Below are positions 1 to 8,336 of a stretch of DNA of 58,683 nucleotides, one piece after another. Every line of letters starts with the position of its first letter. Positions within the stretch are counted from its first letter, which is position 1. The position numbers were made by a program, and so were the translations under genes. Below the pieces are notes generated by a model. It was not told the origin of the DNA. It saw only the letters and a list, made by a program, of their open reading frames with translations, and ran no database searches. Origin of the DNA: Pseudomonadota bacterium. GTDB taxonomy: Bacteria; Pseudomonadota; Gammaproteobacteria; Burkholderiales; Burkholderiaceae_C. The stretch lies in NCBI GenBank assembly GCA_963205335.1, contig CAUJIM010000091.1:1-58683 (forward strand), written 5' to 3'.

Positions 1-923
1 TGCGCCTGGGCCTGCTCGAATGCCGTGCTCGCGCCGGCGGGCAGCAGCTCTATCGTCGCCACCAGGCCGGGCACCGCGGCCATGAGCTGCCCCTCGACGC
101 TGGCGCGCTCCTGCGCTGCGCGGCCCAGCGTCCAGTGCGCGGGCACGTGCATGTGCAGCTGCGCGAAGCTGCGGCTGCCCGCGCGGCGCGTGCTCAGGTG
201 GTCGAAGCGTACCGCGGCGCCGCTGGCCGCGGCATGGCGCGCCAGCGTGGCCTCGATGCGCGCGAGCGGCTCGGGTGCCAGCGATTCGTCCATCAGGCCC
301 TGCGAGGCGCGCCAGACGAGCATGCTGCCCTCCCTGAAGATGTTGAGCCCCACGATGAGCGCGACCACCGGGTCGAGCCAGTGCCAGCCGCTGGCCCAGG
401 CGGCGAGCAGGCCCACGACCACGCCGGCGGAGGTCCACACGTCGGTCAGCAGGTGGAGCGCGTCACCCTCGAGCGCCACCGAGCGGCGGGCGCGCGCGGC
501 GCGCATCATGCCCCACGCGAGCAGGCCGTTGAACACCGCGCTGAGCACCGCCAGCCCCAGGCCCCACGACAACTGCTGCAGCGGCTGCGGGTGCAGCAGG
601 CGCAGTACCGCCGCCCACATGATGGCGGCGGCCGCGCCGACGACGAGGATGCCTTCGAAGCCCGAAGAGAAATACTCCGCCTTGTGGTGGCCGAAGGGGT
701 GGCCGGCATCGGCCGGGCGCGCGGCGATCGTGACCATGGCCAGCGCGAACATGGCGCCCGCCAGGTTCACGAACGACTCGAGCGCGTCCGACAGCAGGCC
801 CACCGAATCGGTGACCCACCATGCCAGCGTCTTGAGCACGATGGTGAGCAGTGCCACGACCACCGAGACGTGCAGCCACTGGCGCGGCGTCATCCAGGCA
901 AGAGGGGAGGCGGGCGCGGACAT
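1..923 (-). CDS. Cation diffusion facilitator (CDF) family metal transporter, 3' end cut by the window
   Basis: Probable inner-membrane exporter of divalent metal (Zn/Fe/Mn class) driven by the proton gradient. The reading frame is open from the ATG at 923 to the window edge, about 307 codons. It shows the CDF signatures: DSVGLLSDALES in the second membrane helix (two Asp metal ligands), HPFGHHKAEYFSS in the following loop, and DALHLLTDVWTS in the fifth helix (His and Asp ligands). The hydrophobic helices are followed by a cytosolic domain with several histidines (for example QLHMHV). CDF proteins are about 300 residues, so little is missing. The metal cannot be told from the sequence. It is divergent from prkA, with about 205 bases between the starts. 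Confidence 0.92.
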   Translation of the reverse strand, partial: MSAPASPLAWMTPRQWLHVSVVVALLTIVLKTLAWWVTDSVGLLSDALESFVNLAGAMFALAMVTIAARPADAGHPFGHHKAEYFSSGFEGILVVGAAAAIMWAAVLRLLHPQPLQQLSWGLGLAVLSAVFNGLLAWGMMRAARARRSVALEGDALHLLTDVWTSAGVVVGLLAAWASGWHWLDPVVALIVGLNIFREGSMLVWRASQGLMDESLAPEPLARIEATLARHAAASGAAVRFDHLSTRRAGSRSFAQLHMHVPAHWTLGRAAQERASVEGQLMAAVPGLVATIELLPAGASTAFEQAQA

Positions 924-1128
924 CGATGCGAAAAACCGGATTCAAACGCGCACCCTACCACGCGGGTTGACGCCGCGTGCAATGGCTCGAAAAGAATGTT
1001 GCGCGCACCGCTATTGCATGCGCCCACGGGGCCGCTTGGTGCTACAACGGAGGCGGTGGCAGCGCATCGCGCTGCAACTTTGCGGCCCGGCGCGTGTCCC
1101 ATGGGCAGGGCTCGCCACAGGAGGTCTC

Positions 1129-3051
1129 ATGGATGCCATCAGCAACTTTGCCGCACGTTATGCGCGCCAGCGCGAAGAGGAGATGTCGGTCGACGACTAC
1201 CTCGCCGAATGCAAGCGCAATCCCATGGCCTATGCGACGGCCGCCGAGCGCATGCTGGCGGCGATCGGCGAACCCGACATGGTCGATACGCGCGACGACC
1301 CCCAGCTCTCGCGCCTGTTCGCCAACAAGGTGATCCGCCGCTACCCGGCGTTCGCCGAGTTCTACGGCATGGAGGACGCGATCGAGCAGGTGGTGAGCTT
1401 TTTCCGCCATGCGGCGCAGGGGCTGGAAGAGCGCAAGCAGATCCTCTACCTGCTCGGGCCGGTGGGCGGCGGCAAGAGCTCGATCGCCGAGCGGCTCAAG
1501 GCCCTGATGCAGCAGGTGCCGTTCTACGCGCTCAAGGGCTCGCCGGTGAACGAGTCGCCGCTGGGCCTGTTCGACCCGGCGGAAGACGGGCCGCTGCTGC
1601 AGGAACAGTTCGGCATTCCGCAGCGCTACGTGCAGCGCGTCCTGTCGCCCTGGGCCGTCAAGCGCCTGGAGGAATACGGCGGCGACATCCGGCGCTTTCG
1701 CGTGGTCAAGCGCTACCCCAGCATCCTCAAGCAGATCGCCATCGCCAAGACCGAGCCGGGCGACGAGAACAACCAGGACATCTCCAGCCTGGTGGGCAAG
1801 GTGGACATCCGCCAGCTGGAGAATTTCGCGCAGGACGACACCGACGCCTACAGCTACTCGGGCGGCCTGTGCCTGGCCAACCAAGGGCTGCTCGAGTTCG
1901 TCGAGATGTTCAAGGCGCCGATCAAGGTGCTGCACCCGCTGCTCACCGCCACGCAGGAGGGCAACTACAAGGGCACCGAGGGTTTCGGCGCGATTCCGTT
2001 CGACGGCATCGTGCTGGCGCACAGCAACGAGAGCGAGTGGAAGGCGTTCCGCAACAACAAGAACAACGAGGCTTTCCTCGACCGCATCTACATCGTCAAG
2101 GTGCCCTACTGCCTGCGCGTCTCCGAGGAGGTCAGGATCTACGAGAAACTGATACGCGAATCGTCGCTGGCGCAGGCGGTGTGCGCGCCGGGCACGCTCA
2201 AGATGATGGCGCAGTTCTCGGTGCTCACGCGCCTGAAGGAGCCCGAGAACTCCAGCATCTTCAGCAAGATGCAGGTCTACGACGGCAAGAACCTGAAGGA
2301 CACCGACCCGCGTGCCAAGAGCTACCAGGAGTACCGCGACTACGCCGGCGTCGATGAAGGCATGAGCGGCATCTCCACGCGTTTCGCCTTCAAGATCCTG
2401 TCCAAGGTGTTCAACTACGACAGCACCGAGGTCGCGGCCAACCCGGTGCACCTGATGTACGTGCTGGAGCAGCAGATCCAGCGCGAGCAGTTCCCCGGCG
2501 AGCTGGAGACCCGCTACACCGGCTTCATCAAGGAATACCTGTCTCCGCGCTACGCCGAGTTCATCGGCAAGGAGATCCAGACCGCCTACCTGGAGAGCTA
2601 CAGCGAGTACGGCCAGAACATCTTCGACCGCTACGTCACCTACGCCGACTACTGGATCCAGGACAGCGAGTACCGCGACACCGACACCGGCGAGGTGTTC
2701 GACCGCAACGCGCTGAACGCCGAGCTGGAGAAGATCGAGAAGCCCGCCGGCATCGCCAATCCCAAGGACTTCCGCAACGAGATCGTCAACTTCGTGCTGC
2801 GCGCGCGCGCCAACAACCAGGGCAAGAACCCGCTGTGGACCAGCTACGAGAAGCTGCGCCTGGTGATCGAGAAGAAGATGTTCTCCAATACCGAGGAACT
2901 GCTGCCCGTGATCAGCTTCAACGCCAAGGCCAGCACCGACGAGGCCAGGAAGCACGAGGACTTCGTCACCCGCATGGTGGCCAAGGGCTACACGCAAAAG
3001 CAGGTGCGCCTGCTGTGCGAGTGGTACCTGCGCGTGCGCAAGAGCAGCTGA
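1129..3051 (+). CDS. prkA: PrkA/YeaG serine protein kinase (AAA domain)
   Basis: Cytoplasmic stress-related serine kinase or AAA+ protein of the PrkA (YeaG) family, 640 residues, the usual length. The start is the ATG at 1129, preceded by AGGAGG-like bases a few nucleotides upstream; the frame stays open far upstream but that stretch is antisense to the CDF gene and unlike PrkA. A Walker A motif (GPVGGGKSS) lies near residue 112 in the N-terminal AAA domain, and the C-terminal half is the PrkA kinase-like domain. It begins a three-gene run with yeaH and spoVR. In enterobacteria the homologues respond to nitrogen limitation and stationary phase. I saw no convincing sigma-54 site in the upstream gap. 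Confidence 0.97.
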   Translation: MDAISNFAARYARQREEEMSVDDYLAECKRNPMAYATAAERMLAAIGEPDMVDTRDDPQLSRLFANKVIRRYPAFAEFYGMEDAIEQVVSFFRHAAQGLEERKQILYLLGPVGGGKSSIAERLKALMQQVPFYALKGSPVNESPLGLFDPAEDGPLLQEQFGIPQRYVQRVLSPWAVKRLEEYGGDIRRFRVVKRYPSILKQIAIAKTEPGDENNQDISSLVGKVDIRQLENFAQDDTDAYSYSGGLCLANQGLLEFVEMFKAPIKVLHPLLTATQEGNYKGTEGFGAIPFDGIVLAHSNESEWKAFRNNKNNEAFLDRIYIVKVPYCLRVSEEVRIYEKLIRESSLAQAVCAPGTLKMMAQFSVLTRLKEPENSSIFSKMQVYDGKNLKDTDPRAKSYQEYRDYAGVDEGMSGISTRFAFKILSKVFNYDSTEVAANPVHLMYVLEQQIQREQFPGELETRYTGFIKEYLSPRYAEFIGKEIQTAYLESYSEYGQNIFDRYVTYADYWIQDSEYRDTDTGEVFDRNALNAELEKIEKPAGIANPKDFRNEIVNFVLRARANNQGKNPLWTSYEKLRLVIEKKMFSNTEELLPVISFNAKASTDEARKHEDFVTRMVAKGYTQKQVRLLCEWYLRVRKSS

Positions 3052-3077
3052 GTCCACGCCACCCGCAGGGCACCGCC

Positions 3078-4340
3078 ATGGCACTGCAGATCATCGACCG
3101 CAGGCTCGCCGGCAAGAACAAGTCGGTGGGCAACCGCGAGCGCTTCATCCGCCGCTACAAGCAGCAGATCGCCGAGGCCGTGCGCCGCGCGGTCTCCACG
3201 CGCGGCATCCGCGAGATCGAGCAGGCCGAGAACGTCACGATCCCGCGCAAGGACATCAGCGAGCCGACCTTCCACCACGGCCAGGGCGGCGTGCGCGACA
3301 CCGTGCACCCGGGCAACACCGACTACCTGCGCGGCGACCGCATCGCGCGGCCTAAGGGCGGCGGCAGCGGCTCGCAGGCGAGCGACAGCGGCGAGGGGCA
3401 GGACGACTTCAGCTTCACGCTCACCAAGGAAGAGTTCATGCAGCTCTTCTTCGAAGACCTGGCGCTGCCGCGCCTGCTGCGCACGCACATCGGCGAGAAC
3501 CCGCAGTTCAAGACCCGGCGCGCGGGCTACAGCCAGGACGGCACGCCGCACAACCTGGCCGTCGTGCGCACCATGCGCGGGGCGCTCGGGCGGCGCATCG
3601 CCCTCGCCAAGGGCGCCGAGCGCGAGCTGCAGCGGCTGCGCGAGCAGCTGCGCCTGCTGCTGGCCGACCCCGGGCACGACGAGACCGAGGCTGCCGCGCT
3701 GCGCCACCGGGTCGAGGGGCTGGAGCGGCGCATCGCCAGGACGCCCTGGCTCGATCCCATCGACCTGCGCTTTCGCGCGCACCAGAAGGTGCCCGTGCCC
3801 AACAGCCGCGCGGTGATGTTCTGCGTCATGGACGTCTCGGGCTCGATGGACGAGGAGCGCAAGGACCTGGCCAAGCGCTTCTTCATCCTGCTCTACCTCT
3901 TCCTCACGCGCCACTATCGCGACGTGGAGATCGTCTTCATCCGCCACCACACCCAGGCGGCGGAGGTCGACGAGCACGAATTCTTCTACTCGCAGGAGAG
4001 CGGCGGCACGGTGGTGAGCAGCGCCCTGGCGCTGCTGGGCGACACCATCCGCGCGCGCTACCCGGTGGGCGACTGGAACATCTACGTGGCGCAGGCGAGC
4101 GACGGCGACAACTTCTCCAACGACAGCGGCAACTGCCGCGCGCTGCTGGCCGAGCAGATCCTGCCGCTGGTGCGCTACTACGCCTACCTGCAGGTGGCCG
4201 AGGAGGAGCAGAACCTGTGGCAGGAGTACACGCAGCTGCTGGACGCCTTCCCGCACTTCGCGATGCGCAAGGTGGCGCAGGCGAGCGACATCTACCCGGT
4301 GTTCCGCGAGCTGTTCCGCAAACAGGGGGTGCAGGCATGA
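3078..4340 (+). CDS. yeaH: YeaH/YhbH family protein (DUF444), von Willebrand A-like
   Basis: Protein of the DUF444 family, 420 residues (E. coli YeaH is about 427). The N-terminus IDRRLAGKNKSVGNRERF is typical of the family. A metal-binding MIDAS-like motif, MDVSGSMDE, near residue 250 belongs to a von Willebrand A fold, which suggests protein-protein interaction with a bound metal. The start at 3078 is 26 bases after prkA. The stop overlaps the spoVR start by four bases (ATGA), so translation is probably coupled. Its biochemical role is unknown; YeaH is genetically linked to the YeaG kinase, and the conserved order here supports a shared pathway. Confidence 0.95.
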   Translation: MALQIIDRRLAGKNKSVGNRERFIRRYKQQIAEAVRRAVSTRGIREIEQAENVTIPRKDISEPTFHHGQGGVRDTVHPGNTDYLRGDRIARPKGGGSGSQASDSGEGQDDFSFTLTKEEFMQLFFEDLALPRLLRTHIGENPQFKTRRAGYSQDGTPHNLAVVRTMRGALGRRIALAKGAERELQRLREQLRLLLADPGHDETEAAALRHRVEGLERRIARTPWLDPIDLRFRAHQKVPVPNSRAVMFCVMDVSGSMDEERKDLAKRFFILLYLFLTRHYRDVEIVFIRHHTQAAEVDEHEFFYSQESGGTVVSSALALLGDTIRARYPVGDWNIYVAQASDGDNFSNDSGNCRALLAEQILPLVRYYAYLQVAEEEQNLWQEYTQLLDAFPHFAMRKVAQASDIYPVFRELFRKQGVQA

Positions 4341-5998
4341 GCACCATGGCCTTCCCGCCCGAGCATCCCTCGCAGATGCCCTCGCACTACCCGGTGCTCG
4401 AGCGCCGCCACGGCGACAACGCCTGGAAGCTGGCCACGACGGGCGAGCGCCGCCACCCGCTGGTGCCCGAGCAGCCGCTGCCCGCGGGGGAGCGCCCGGG
4501 CGCGCCGCTGCCCGACCCGAGCGACTGGACCTTCGAGCTGATCGAGCGCTACCACCAGGTGATCGCCGCCACCGCCGAGCGCTTCGGCCTGGACACCTAC
4601 CCCAACCAGCTCGAGGTCATCACCGCCGAGCAGATGATGGACGCCTACGCCAGCGTCGGCATGCCGGTGAACTACCGCCACTGGAGCTACGGCAAGGAGT
4701 TCCTCGCCACCGAGCGGCGCTACCGGCGCGGGCAGATGGGCCTGGCCTACGAGATCGTCATCAACGCCAACCCCTGCATCGCCTACCTGATGGAAGAGAA
4801 CACCACCGCGATGCAGGCGCTGGTGATCGCCCACGCGGCCTACGGGCACAACAGTTTCTTCAAGGGCAACTACCTGTTCCGCATGTGGACCGACGCGGGC
4901 TCCATCATCGACTACCTGGTGTATGCGCGCGACTACGTGGCGCAGTGCGAGGAGCGCCACGGCATGGACGCGGTGGAGCAGCTGCTCGACTCCTGCCACG
5001 CGCTCGCGACGCTGGGCGTGGACCGCTACCGCCGCCCGTCCAAGAAATCGCTGGCCCGCGAACGCGCCGAGCAGAAGGAGCGGGAAGAGCACGCGCAGCA
5101 GCAGGTGAACGAGCTCTGGCGCACGCTGCCCGCCGCGCCCGGCAGGGAAGACGCCGACGAACCGCAGGAGCGCTTTCCGCGCGAGCCCGAGGAAAACATC
5201 CTCTACTTCATCGAAAAGCACGCGCCGCTGCTCGAGCCCTGGCAGCGCGAGATCGTGCGCATCGTGCGCAAGATCGCGCAGTACTTCTACCCGCAGCGCC
5301 AGACCCAGGTGATGAACGAAGGCTGGGCCACCTTCTGGCACTACACGCTGATGAACCAGCTCTACGACGACGGCTGGCTGACCGACGCGGTGATGCTCGA
5401 ATGGCTCGCCTCGCACACCAACGTGATCTACCAGCCCCCGGTGGGCCACCCGGCGTACGGCGGCATCAACCCCTACGCGCTGGGCTTCGCGATGTACCGC
5501 GACATCCGCCGCATCTGCGAGCAGCCCACCGACGAGGACCGCCGCTGGTTCCCCGACCTGGCCGGCACGCCCTGGCTGCCTGCGCTGCACCATGCGATGC
5601 GCAATTTCAAGGACGAGAGCTTCATCGGCCAGTACCTGAGCCCGCACCTGATGCGCGAGATGCGCCTGTTCGCCGTCCACGACGACGTCACCGAGCGCGA
5701 GCTGCTGGTGAGCGCCATCCACGACGAGGACGGCTACCGCAGCCTGCGCCAGCTGCTCTCGCGCCAGTACGACATCGGCGTGCGCGAGCCCAACATCCAG
5801 GTCTGGAACGTGAACCGCCGCGGCGACCGCACGCTCACGCTGCGCCACACCCAGGTGCAGGGCCGGCCGCTGGCGGACGACACGCCCGAGGTGCTCAGGC
5901 ACGTGGCGCGGCTGTGGGGCTTCGGGGTGCGCATCGAGAGCGCGGATGCGACCGGCGAGCATCCGGTGGTGCTGCATTCGCTGCCGGCACCAGAGTAA
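4337..5998 (+). CDS. spoVR: SpoVR family protein
   Basis: SpoVR/YcgB family protein, 553 residues, a little longer than E. coli YcgB (about 510) because of an N-terminal extension of some 50 residues. In Bacillus the founding member affects spore cortex; in proteobacteria the role is unclear but it almost always follows prkA and yeaH, as here. The start codon at 4337 overlaps the yeaH stop (ATGA). A nearby in-frame ATG at 4346 is an alternative start. There is no signal peptide or membrane segment. It is followed at once by a hairpin repeat that may end the transcript, before the convergent flgN. Confidence 0.96.
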   Translation: MSTMAFPPEHPSQMPSHYPVLERRHGDNAWKLATTGERRHPLVPEQPLPAGERPGAPLPDPSDWTFELIERYHQVIAATAERFGLDTYPNQLEVITAEQMMDAYASVGMPVNYRHWSYGKEFLATERRYRRGQMGLAYEIVINANPCIAYLMEENTTAMQALVIAHAAYGHNSFFKGNYLFRMWTDAGSIIDYLVYARDYVAQCEERHGMDAVEQLLDSCHALATLGVDRYRRPSKKSLARERAEQKEREEHAQQQVNELWRTLPAAPGREDADEPQERFPREPEENILYFIEKHAPLLEPWQREIVRIVRKIAQYFYPQRQTQVMNEGWATFWHYTLMNQLYDDGWLTDAVMLEWLASHTNVIYQPPVGHPAYGGINPYALGFAMYRDIRRICEQPTDEDRRWFPDLAGTPWLPALHHAMRNFKDESFIGQYLSPHLMREMRLFAVHDDVTERELLVSAIHDEDGYRSLRQLLSRQYDIGVREPNIQVWNVNRRGDRTLTLRHTQVQGRPLADDTPEVLRHVARLWGFGVRIESADATGEHPVVLHSLPAPE

Positions 5999-6002
5999 AT
6001 TT

Positions 6003-6060
6003 TAGAAAAAACGGCCCTAGCGCTTGTCTGGCAAGCGCTGACAGCTATCTTTTTCATTGA
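6003..6060. repeat. Palindromic repeat family 1, copy A, between convergent spoVR and flgN
   Basis: The core at 6019-6039 is a perfect hairpin: AGCGCTTG, a five-base loop, CAAGCGCT. A-rich bases lie on the left and a CTATCTTTTT run on the right. Its reverse complement matches the sequences at 25898, 27608, 40957 and 54388 (the last also in reverse). The pattern on the complementary strand is roughly GATAGCTG, a hairpin centred on GCGCTTG, then AGGGCCGTTTT. Lying between two converging genes with T runs on both strands, it may act as a bidirectional terminator. I recognise this element as common in Comamonadaceae genomes. Confidence 0.8.
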
Positions 6061-6070
6061 ACCCTGCTGA

Positions 6071-6439
6071 TTAACCTGGCGCCTGGTAGATCCGCGCCTT
6101 CGAGGCACCCGCGGGGCCGTAGGTCACCGGATCCACCGGCGGCAGGAGCGACGCCGCCTGCTGCTGCGTGAGCGCCAGAACCCGTGCGAGCTGGTCGCGC
6201 GTGCCCGCCAGCACGGCGGCCAGGGCCTGCGCGCGCCGGGCGGCGTCCGGGGGCAGGCGCTCCGGCGGTGTGCCCGCCAGCCACTCGGCCAGCGCGCCGA
6301 TGCTGGCGCGTACGGCCAGCGCCTGCTGCTGCAGCGCTTCGGGACCGGAGGAGGCGAGCGATGCCTGCAGCTCGAGCAGCTCGGCTTCGAGGGCCGACAG
6401 GGCGTCGGCTGGCGGCGTTGCGCGGGGTGGAAGGCTCAT
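6071..6439 (-). CDS. flgN: FlgN-type flagellar secretion chaperone
   Basis: Small, helical, Leu/Ala/Gln-rich protein of 122 residues. By position and size it is FlgN, the cytoplasmic chaperone that keeps the hook-filament junction proteins FlgK and FlgL export-ready. FlgN sequences are poorly conserved, so the call rests mostly on synteny (directly downstream of flgM and flgA, as in many proteobacteria) and the predicted coiled-coil character between residues 15 and 100. The start has no strong ribosome-binding site. The gene ends 72 bases from the convergent spoVR. Confidence 0.77.
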   Translation of the reverse strand: MSLPPRATPPADALSALEAELLELQASLASSGPEALQQQALAVRASIGALAEWLAGTPPERLPPDAARRAQALAAVLAGTRDQLARVLALTQQQAASLLPPVDPVTYGPAGASKARIYQAPG

Positions 6440-6516
6440 CTGCGTTTGCGTATCGGGCGCTGCCGGCCTCGCTTGCCGTGCGCCGGCACCGTCTTCGCGC
6501 AGCCTTTCGATGGGTG

Positions 6517-6846
6517 TCAGTGCTCGCGCCGCTGCTGCGCGTGCGCCAGGACTTCGTAGGCGTTGTCGAGCAGCTTGTCGGCCACGGCCTCGGCGTTCAC
6601 GCGGAAGCTGCCGTCCTGTATGGCGGCCTTGACGGCTGCGACCTTCTCGGCGTTGAAGTCGGAGCTGCTGCGGCCCAGCGCGTCGGCCCGCGCGCTCGCC
6701 GACAGGGTGAGCGGGACGCCGCTGTCGGCCACGCTGGAGGCGGCACGCGTCGCGGTTTCTGCGGGCGTGGCAACCTTGGCCTGCTGCTTGGCGGCAGCGG
6801 CATGCGACAGTGCGTTGGTAAGGTCTGCGTTGTTCCCGACTTTCAT
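6517..6846 (-). CDS. flgM: Anti-sigma-28 factor FlgM
   Basis: Anti-sigma factor that binds FliA until the hook is complete and is then exported through the flagellar gate. It has 109 residues from the ATG at 6846, chosen because GGAGAG sits just upstream; a longer reading adds an unlikely leader. The N-terminus (MKVGNNADLTNAL) is polar and disordered-looking. The C-terminal half, VPLTLSASARADAL followed by FNAEKVAAVKAAIQDGSF and an NAEAVADKLLD helix, is the FliA-binding region typical of FlgM. A very good FliA promoter lies about 50 bases upstream, which gives the usual late-gene feedback. Confidence 0.93.
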   Translation of the reverse strand: MKVGNNADLTNALSHAAAAKQQAKVATPAETATRAASSVADSGVPLTLSASARADALGRSSSDFNAEKVAAVKAAIQDGSFRVNAEAVADKLLDNAYEVLAHAQQRREH

Positions 6847-6891
6847 TTCACTCTCCACCGCCCCGAGCAAGGCATGGGGCTTGTAGGCAGG

Positions 6892-6918
6892 TTAACGGCT
6901 GCCCCGCCGTGAACTTGA
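6892..6918 (-). promoter_or_regulatory. FliA (sigma-28) promoter of flgM
   Basis: Reading the minus strand, TCAAGTTC is followed by exactly 11 bases and then GCCGTTAA. The consensus is TAAAGTTT, 11 bases, GCCGATAA, so 13 of 16 positions match with ideal spacing. It lies between the flgA stop and the flgM start. This would let flgM be expressed late and independently of flgA, as known in enterobacteria and pseudomonads. Confidence 0.78.
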
Positions 6919-6947
6919 GGAAATATCACGCCATTAGTCCGAACGGA

Positions 6948-7679
6948 TCATAGGGCCACCTCGATGCTCCCGTCTTCGCTCACGGTGCCCGAGAGGAATC
7001 GCCCGTTGGCCATGCGGATGCGCACATTTTGCCCCGCGGCGCCCGCCGTGGTCGCCTGGCCCGACGAGACCACGGCGTAGCCCGGGCCGTGCACCCGTAC
7101 CTGCACCGGCGCGCCGGCCTTGAACAGGTGGGGCGGGCGCACCATGTTCTGGCGCAGCGCCTGCCCGGCCGCCAGCGGCCGCGTGGCGACCTGGCCGACC
7201 CAGGACTGCGCGTCGGTGACGACGGCGGCGGGATCGGCGGCCCAGTCCACCTCGGCCTGCATCGCGTCCTGCTCGGTGAGCGTGCTGCCGGTGGCCACGT
7301 TGCCCGCGAGCACCCAGGCCGGGCCGAAGGCCTGGACGGTGAGCGGGATGAAGACATTCCAGCGGGTTTCGCCCTCCACGCAGCGCAGCCCCAGCCGCGT
7401 GCGGCCCCACAGGCGCGCGCCGGCGGGCAGATAGGGCTCGACGCGCGCGCACGGCGCCAGGCGCAGCCGCGAATCGAGCTGGCCCACGCTCACCTGCATG
7501 CGCAGCGGCGCGGTCTCGGCGGGCAGCTGCGCCAGCGCCTGGTCGACCCATTGCTGGGTCAGCGCCGCGAGTTCCTGGGCGGCCTGGGCGGGCGCGGCCT
7601 GCTGCGCGTGCGCCGGCCACGCCGCGGCGGCCGCCAGGCACGCGGCCAGCAGGGTGTGAATCAAGCGGAAAACGGTCAT
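6948..7679 (-). CDS. flgA: FlgA, P-ring assembly chaperone
   Basis: Periplasmic chaperone for assembly of the flagellar P ring (FlgI). It has 243 residues from the ATG at 7679, which follows a GGAGG box. The N-terminus is a clear signal peptide (FRLIHTLLAACLAAAAAWPAHAQ). The C-terminal SAF-like region holds VATRPLAAGQALRQNMV and a GQNVRIRMANGRFLSG stretch, typical of FlgA. A longer reading to 7781 would put basic residues ahead of the signal peptide and is unlikely. It is transcribed away from flgB, with 215 bases between the starts. Confidence 0.95.
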   Translation of the reverse strand: MTVFRLIHTLLAACLAAAAAWPAHAQQAAPAQAAQELAALTQQWVDQALAQLPAETAPLRMQVSVGQLDSRLRLAPCARVEPYLPAGARLWGRTRLGLRCVEGETRWNVFIPLTVQAFGPAWVLAGNVATGSTLTEQDAMQAEVDWAADPAAVVTDAQSWVGQVATRPLAAGQALRQNMVRPPHLFKAGAPVQVRVHGPGYAVVSSGQATTAGAAGQNVRIRMANGRFLSGTVSEDGSIEVAL

Positions 7680-7804
7680 GGCGTCGAGCCTCCAGTCACT
7701 GCGATGCATGCGCGCCCATGTGCGCTTTGGGACGCCTGCCACTCTAGACGGACGGCGCCGGCGCGGTGGCGCGAACAGCACCCGTATGGCCGCATTTTTC
7801 GCAC

Positions 7805-7832
7805 TTTAGAAATCCGGGCCGGTTTCCATAAT
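7805..7832 (+). promoter_or_regulatory. Putative flgB operon promoter (TTTAGA, 16 bases, CATAAT)
   Basis: TTTAGA at 7805 and CATAAT at 7827 are spaced by 16 bases. The same arrangement, TTTAGA, 16 bases, CACAAT, occurs upstream of flgI at 14103, and the first 11 bases of the two sites are identical. This looks like the class II flagellar promoter used by the flg operon. The -35 is a poor match to the sigma-70 consensus, which would fit activator-dependent (FlhDC-type) expression. The activator is an inference. Confidence 0.5.
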
Positions 7833-7894
7833 CGACGCACGCCACCAGCCCACGGGCCGCGGCACCGACTCCACCCCTTCGTGCGAGGCATTCC

Positions 7895-8311
7895 ATGCTC
7901 GACAAGCTGACATCACCGCTGGATCTGCACGGCAACGCGCTGCTGCTGCGCTCCGAGCGCCAGCGCGTGATCGCGAGCAACATCGCCAACGCCGACACGC
8001 CGGGCTACAAGGCGCGGGACTTCAGCTTCGCCGATGCGATGCAGCAGGCCGGGAGCACGCGCCAGGCCGGCGGCCTCGCCGGGCAGGGCACGAGCGACCC
8101 GCGCCACATTCCGCTGCGCCCGGCGGGGGCCGACGCGAGCGGCAGGAAGACCGGCTACGCGCAGCAGACCGAGCCGGCGCTGGACAACAACTCGGTGGAC
8201 ATGGACCGCGAGCGGGCGGCCTTCGTGGACAACGCGGTGCGCTACGAGGCGACGCTGCGCTTCATCAACTACCAGTCGCGCACGGCATTGAGCGCGATCA
8301 CGGGCCAGTGA
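7895..8311 (+). CDS. flgB: Flagellar proximal rod protein FlgB
   Basis: Rod protein exported by the flagellar type III system, 138 residues, normal length. The N-terminal helix ends in the rod/hook signature (IASNIANADTPGYKARDF), and the C-terminal region (DNNSVDMDRERAAFVDNAVRYEATLRF) is typical of FlgB. First gene of flgBCDEFGH, with the start preceded by GAGG. The start lies about 60 bases after the putative promoter at 7805. Confidence 0.97.
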   Translation: MLDKLTSPLDLHGNALLLRSERQRVIASNIANADTPGYKARDFSFADAMQQAGSTRQAGGLAGQGTSDPRHIPLRPAGADASGRKTGYAQQTEPALDNNSVDMDRERAAFVDNAVRYEATLRFINYQSRTALSAITGQ

Positions 8312-8336
8312 GCGCGCCCGGCCCCGAGGAGCAGCC

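Noticed and set aside
1040-1075. TGGCAG followed by TGCAAC as a sigma-54 promoter of prkA
   Set aside because: The spacing between the GG and GC elements does not fit the strict 10 bases, so I could not support it despite the known nitrogen control of the enteric homologue.
25-1128. Long upstream extension of prkA
   Set aside because: The frame is open but antisense to the CDF gene; PrkA homologues begin at the ATG at 1129, which has a good ribosome site.
1042-3084. A 680-codon antisense frame over prkA
   Set aside because: Composition is Val/Leu/Arg/His-rich as expected for the reverse complement of GC-rich coding DNA; prkA is unmistakable on the plus strand.
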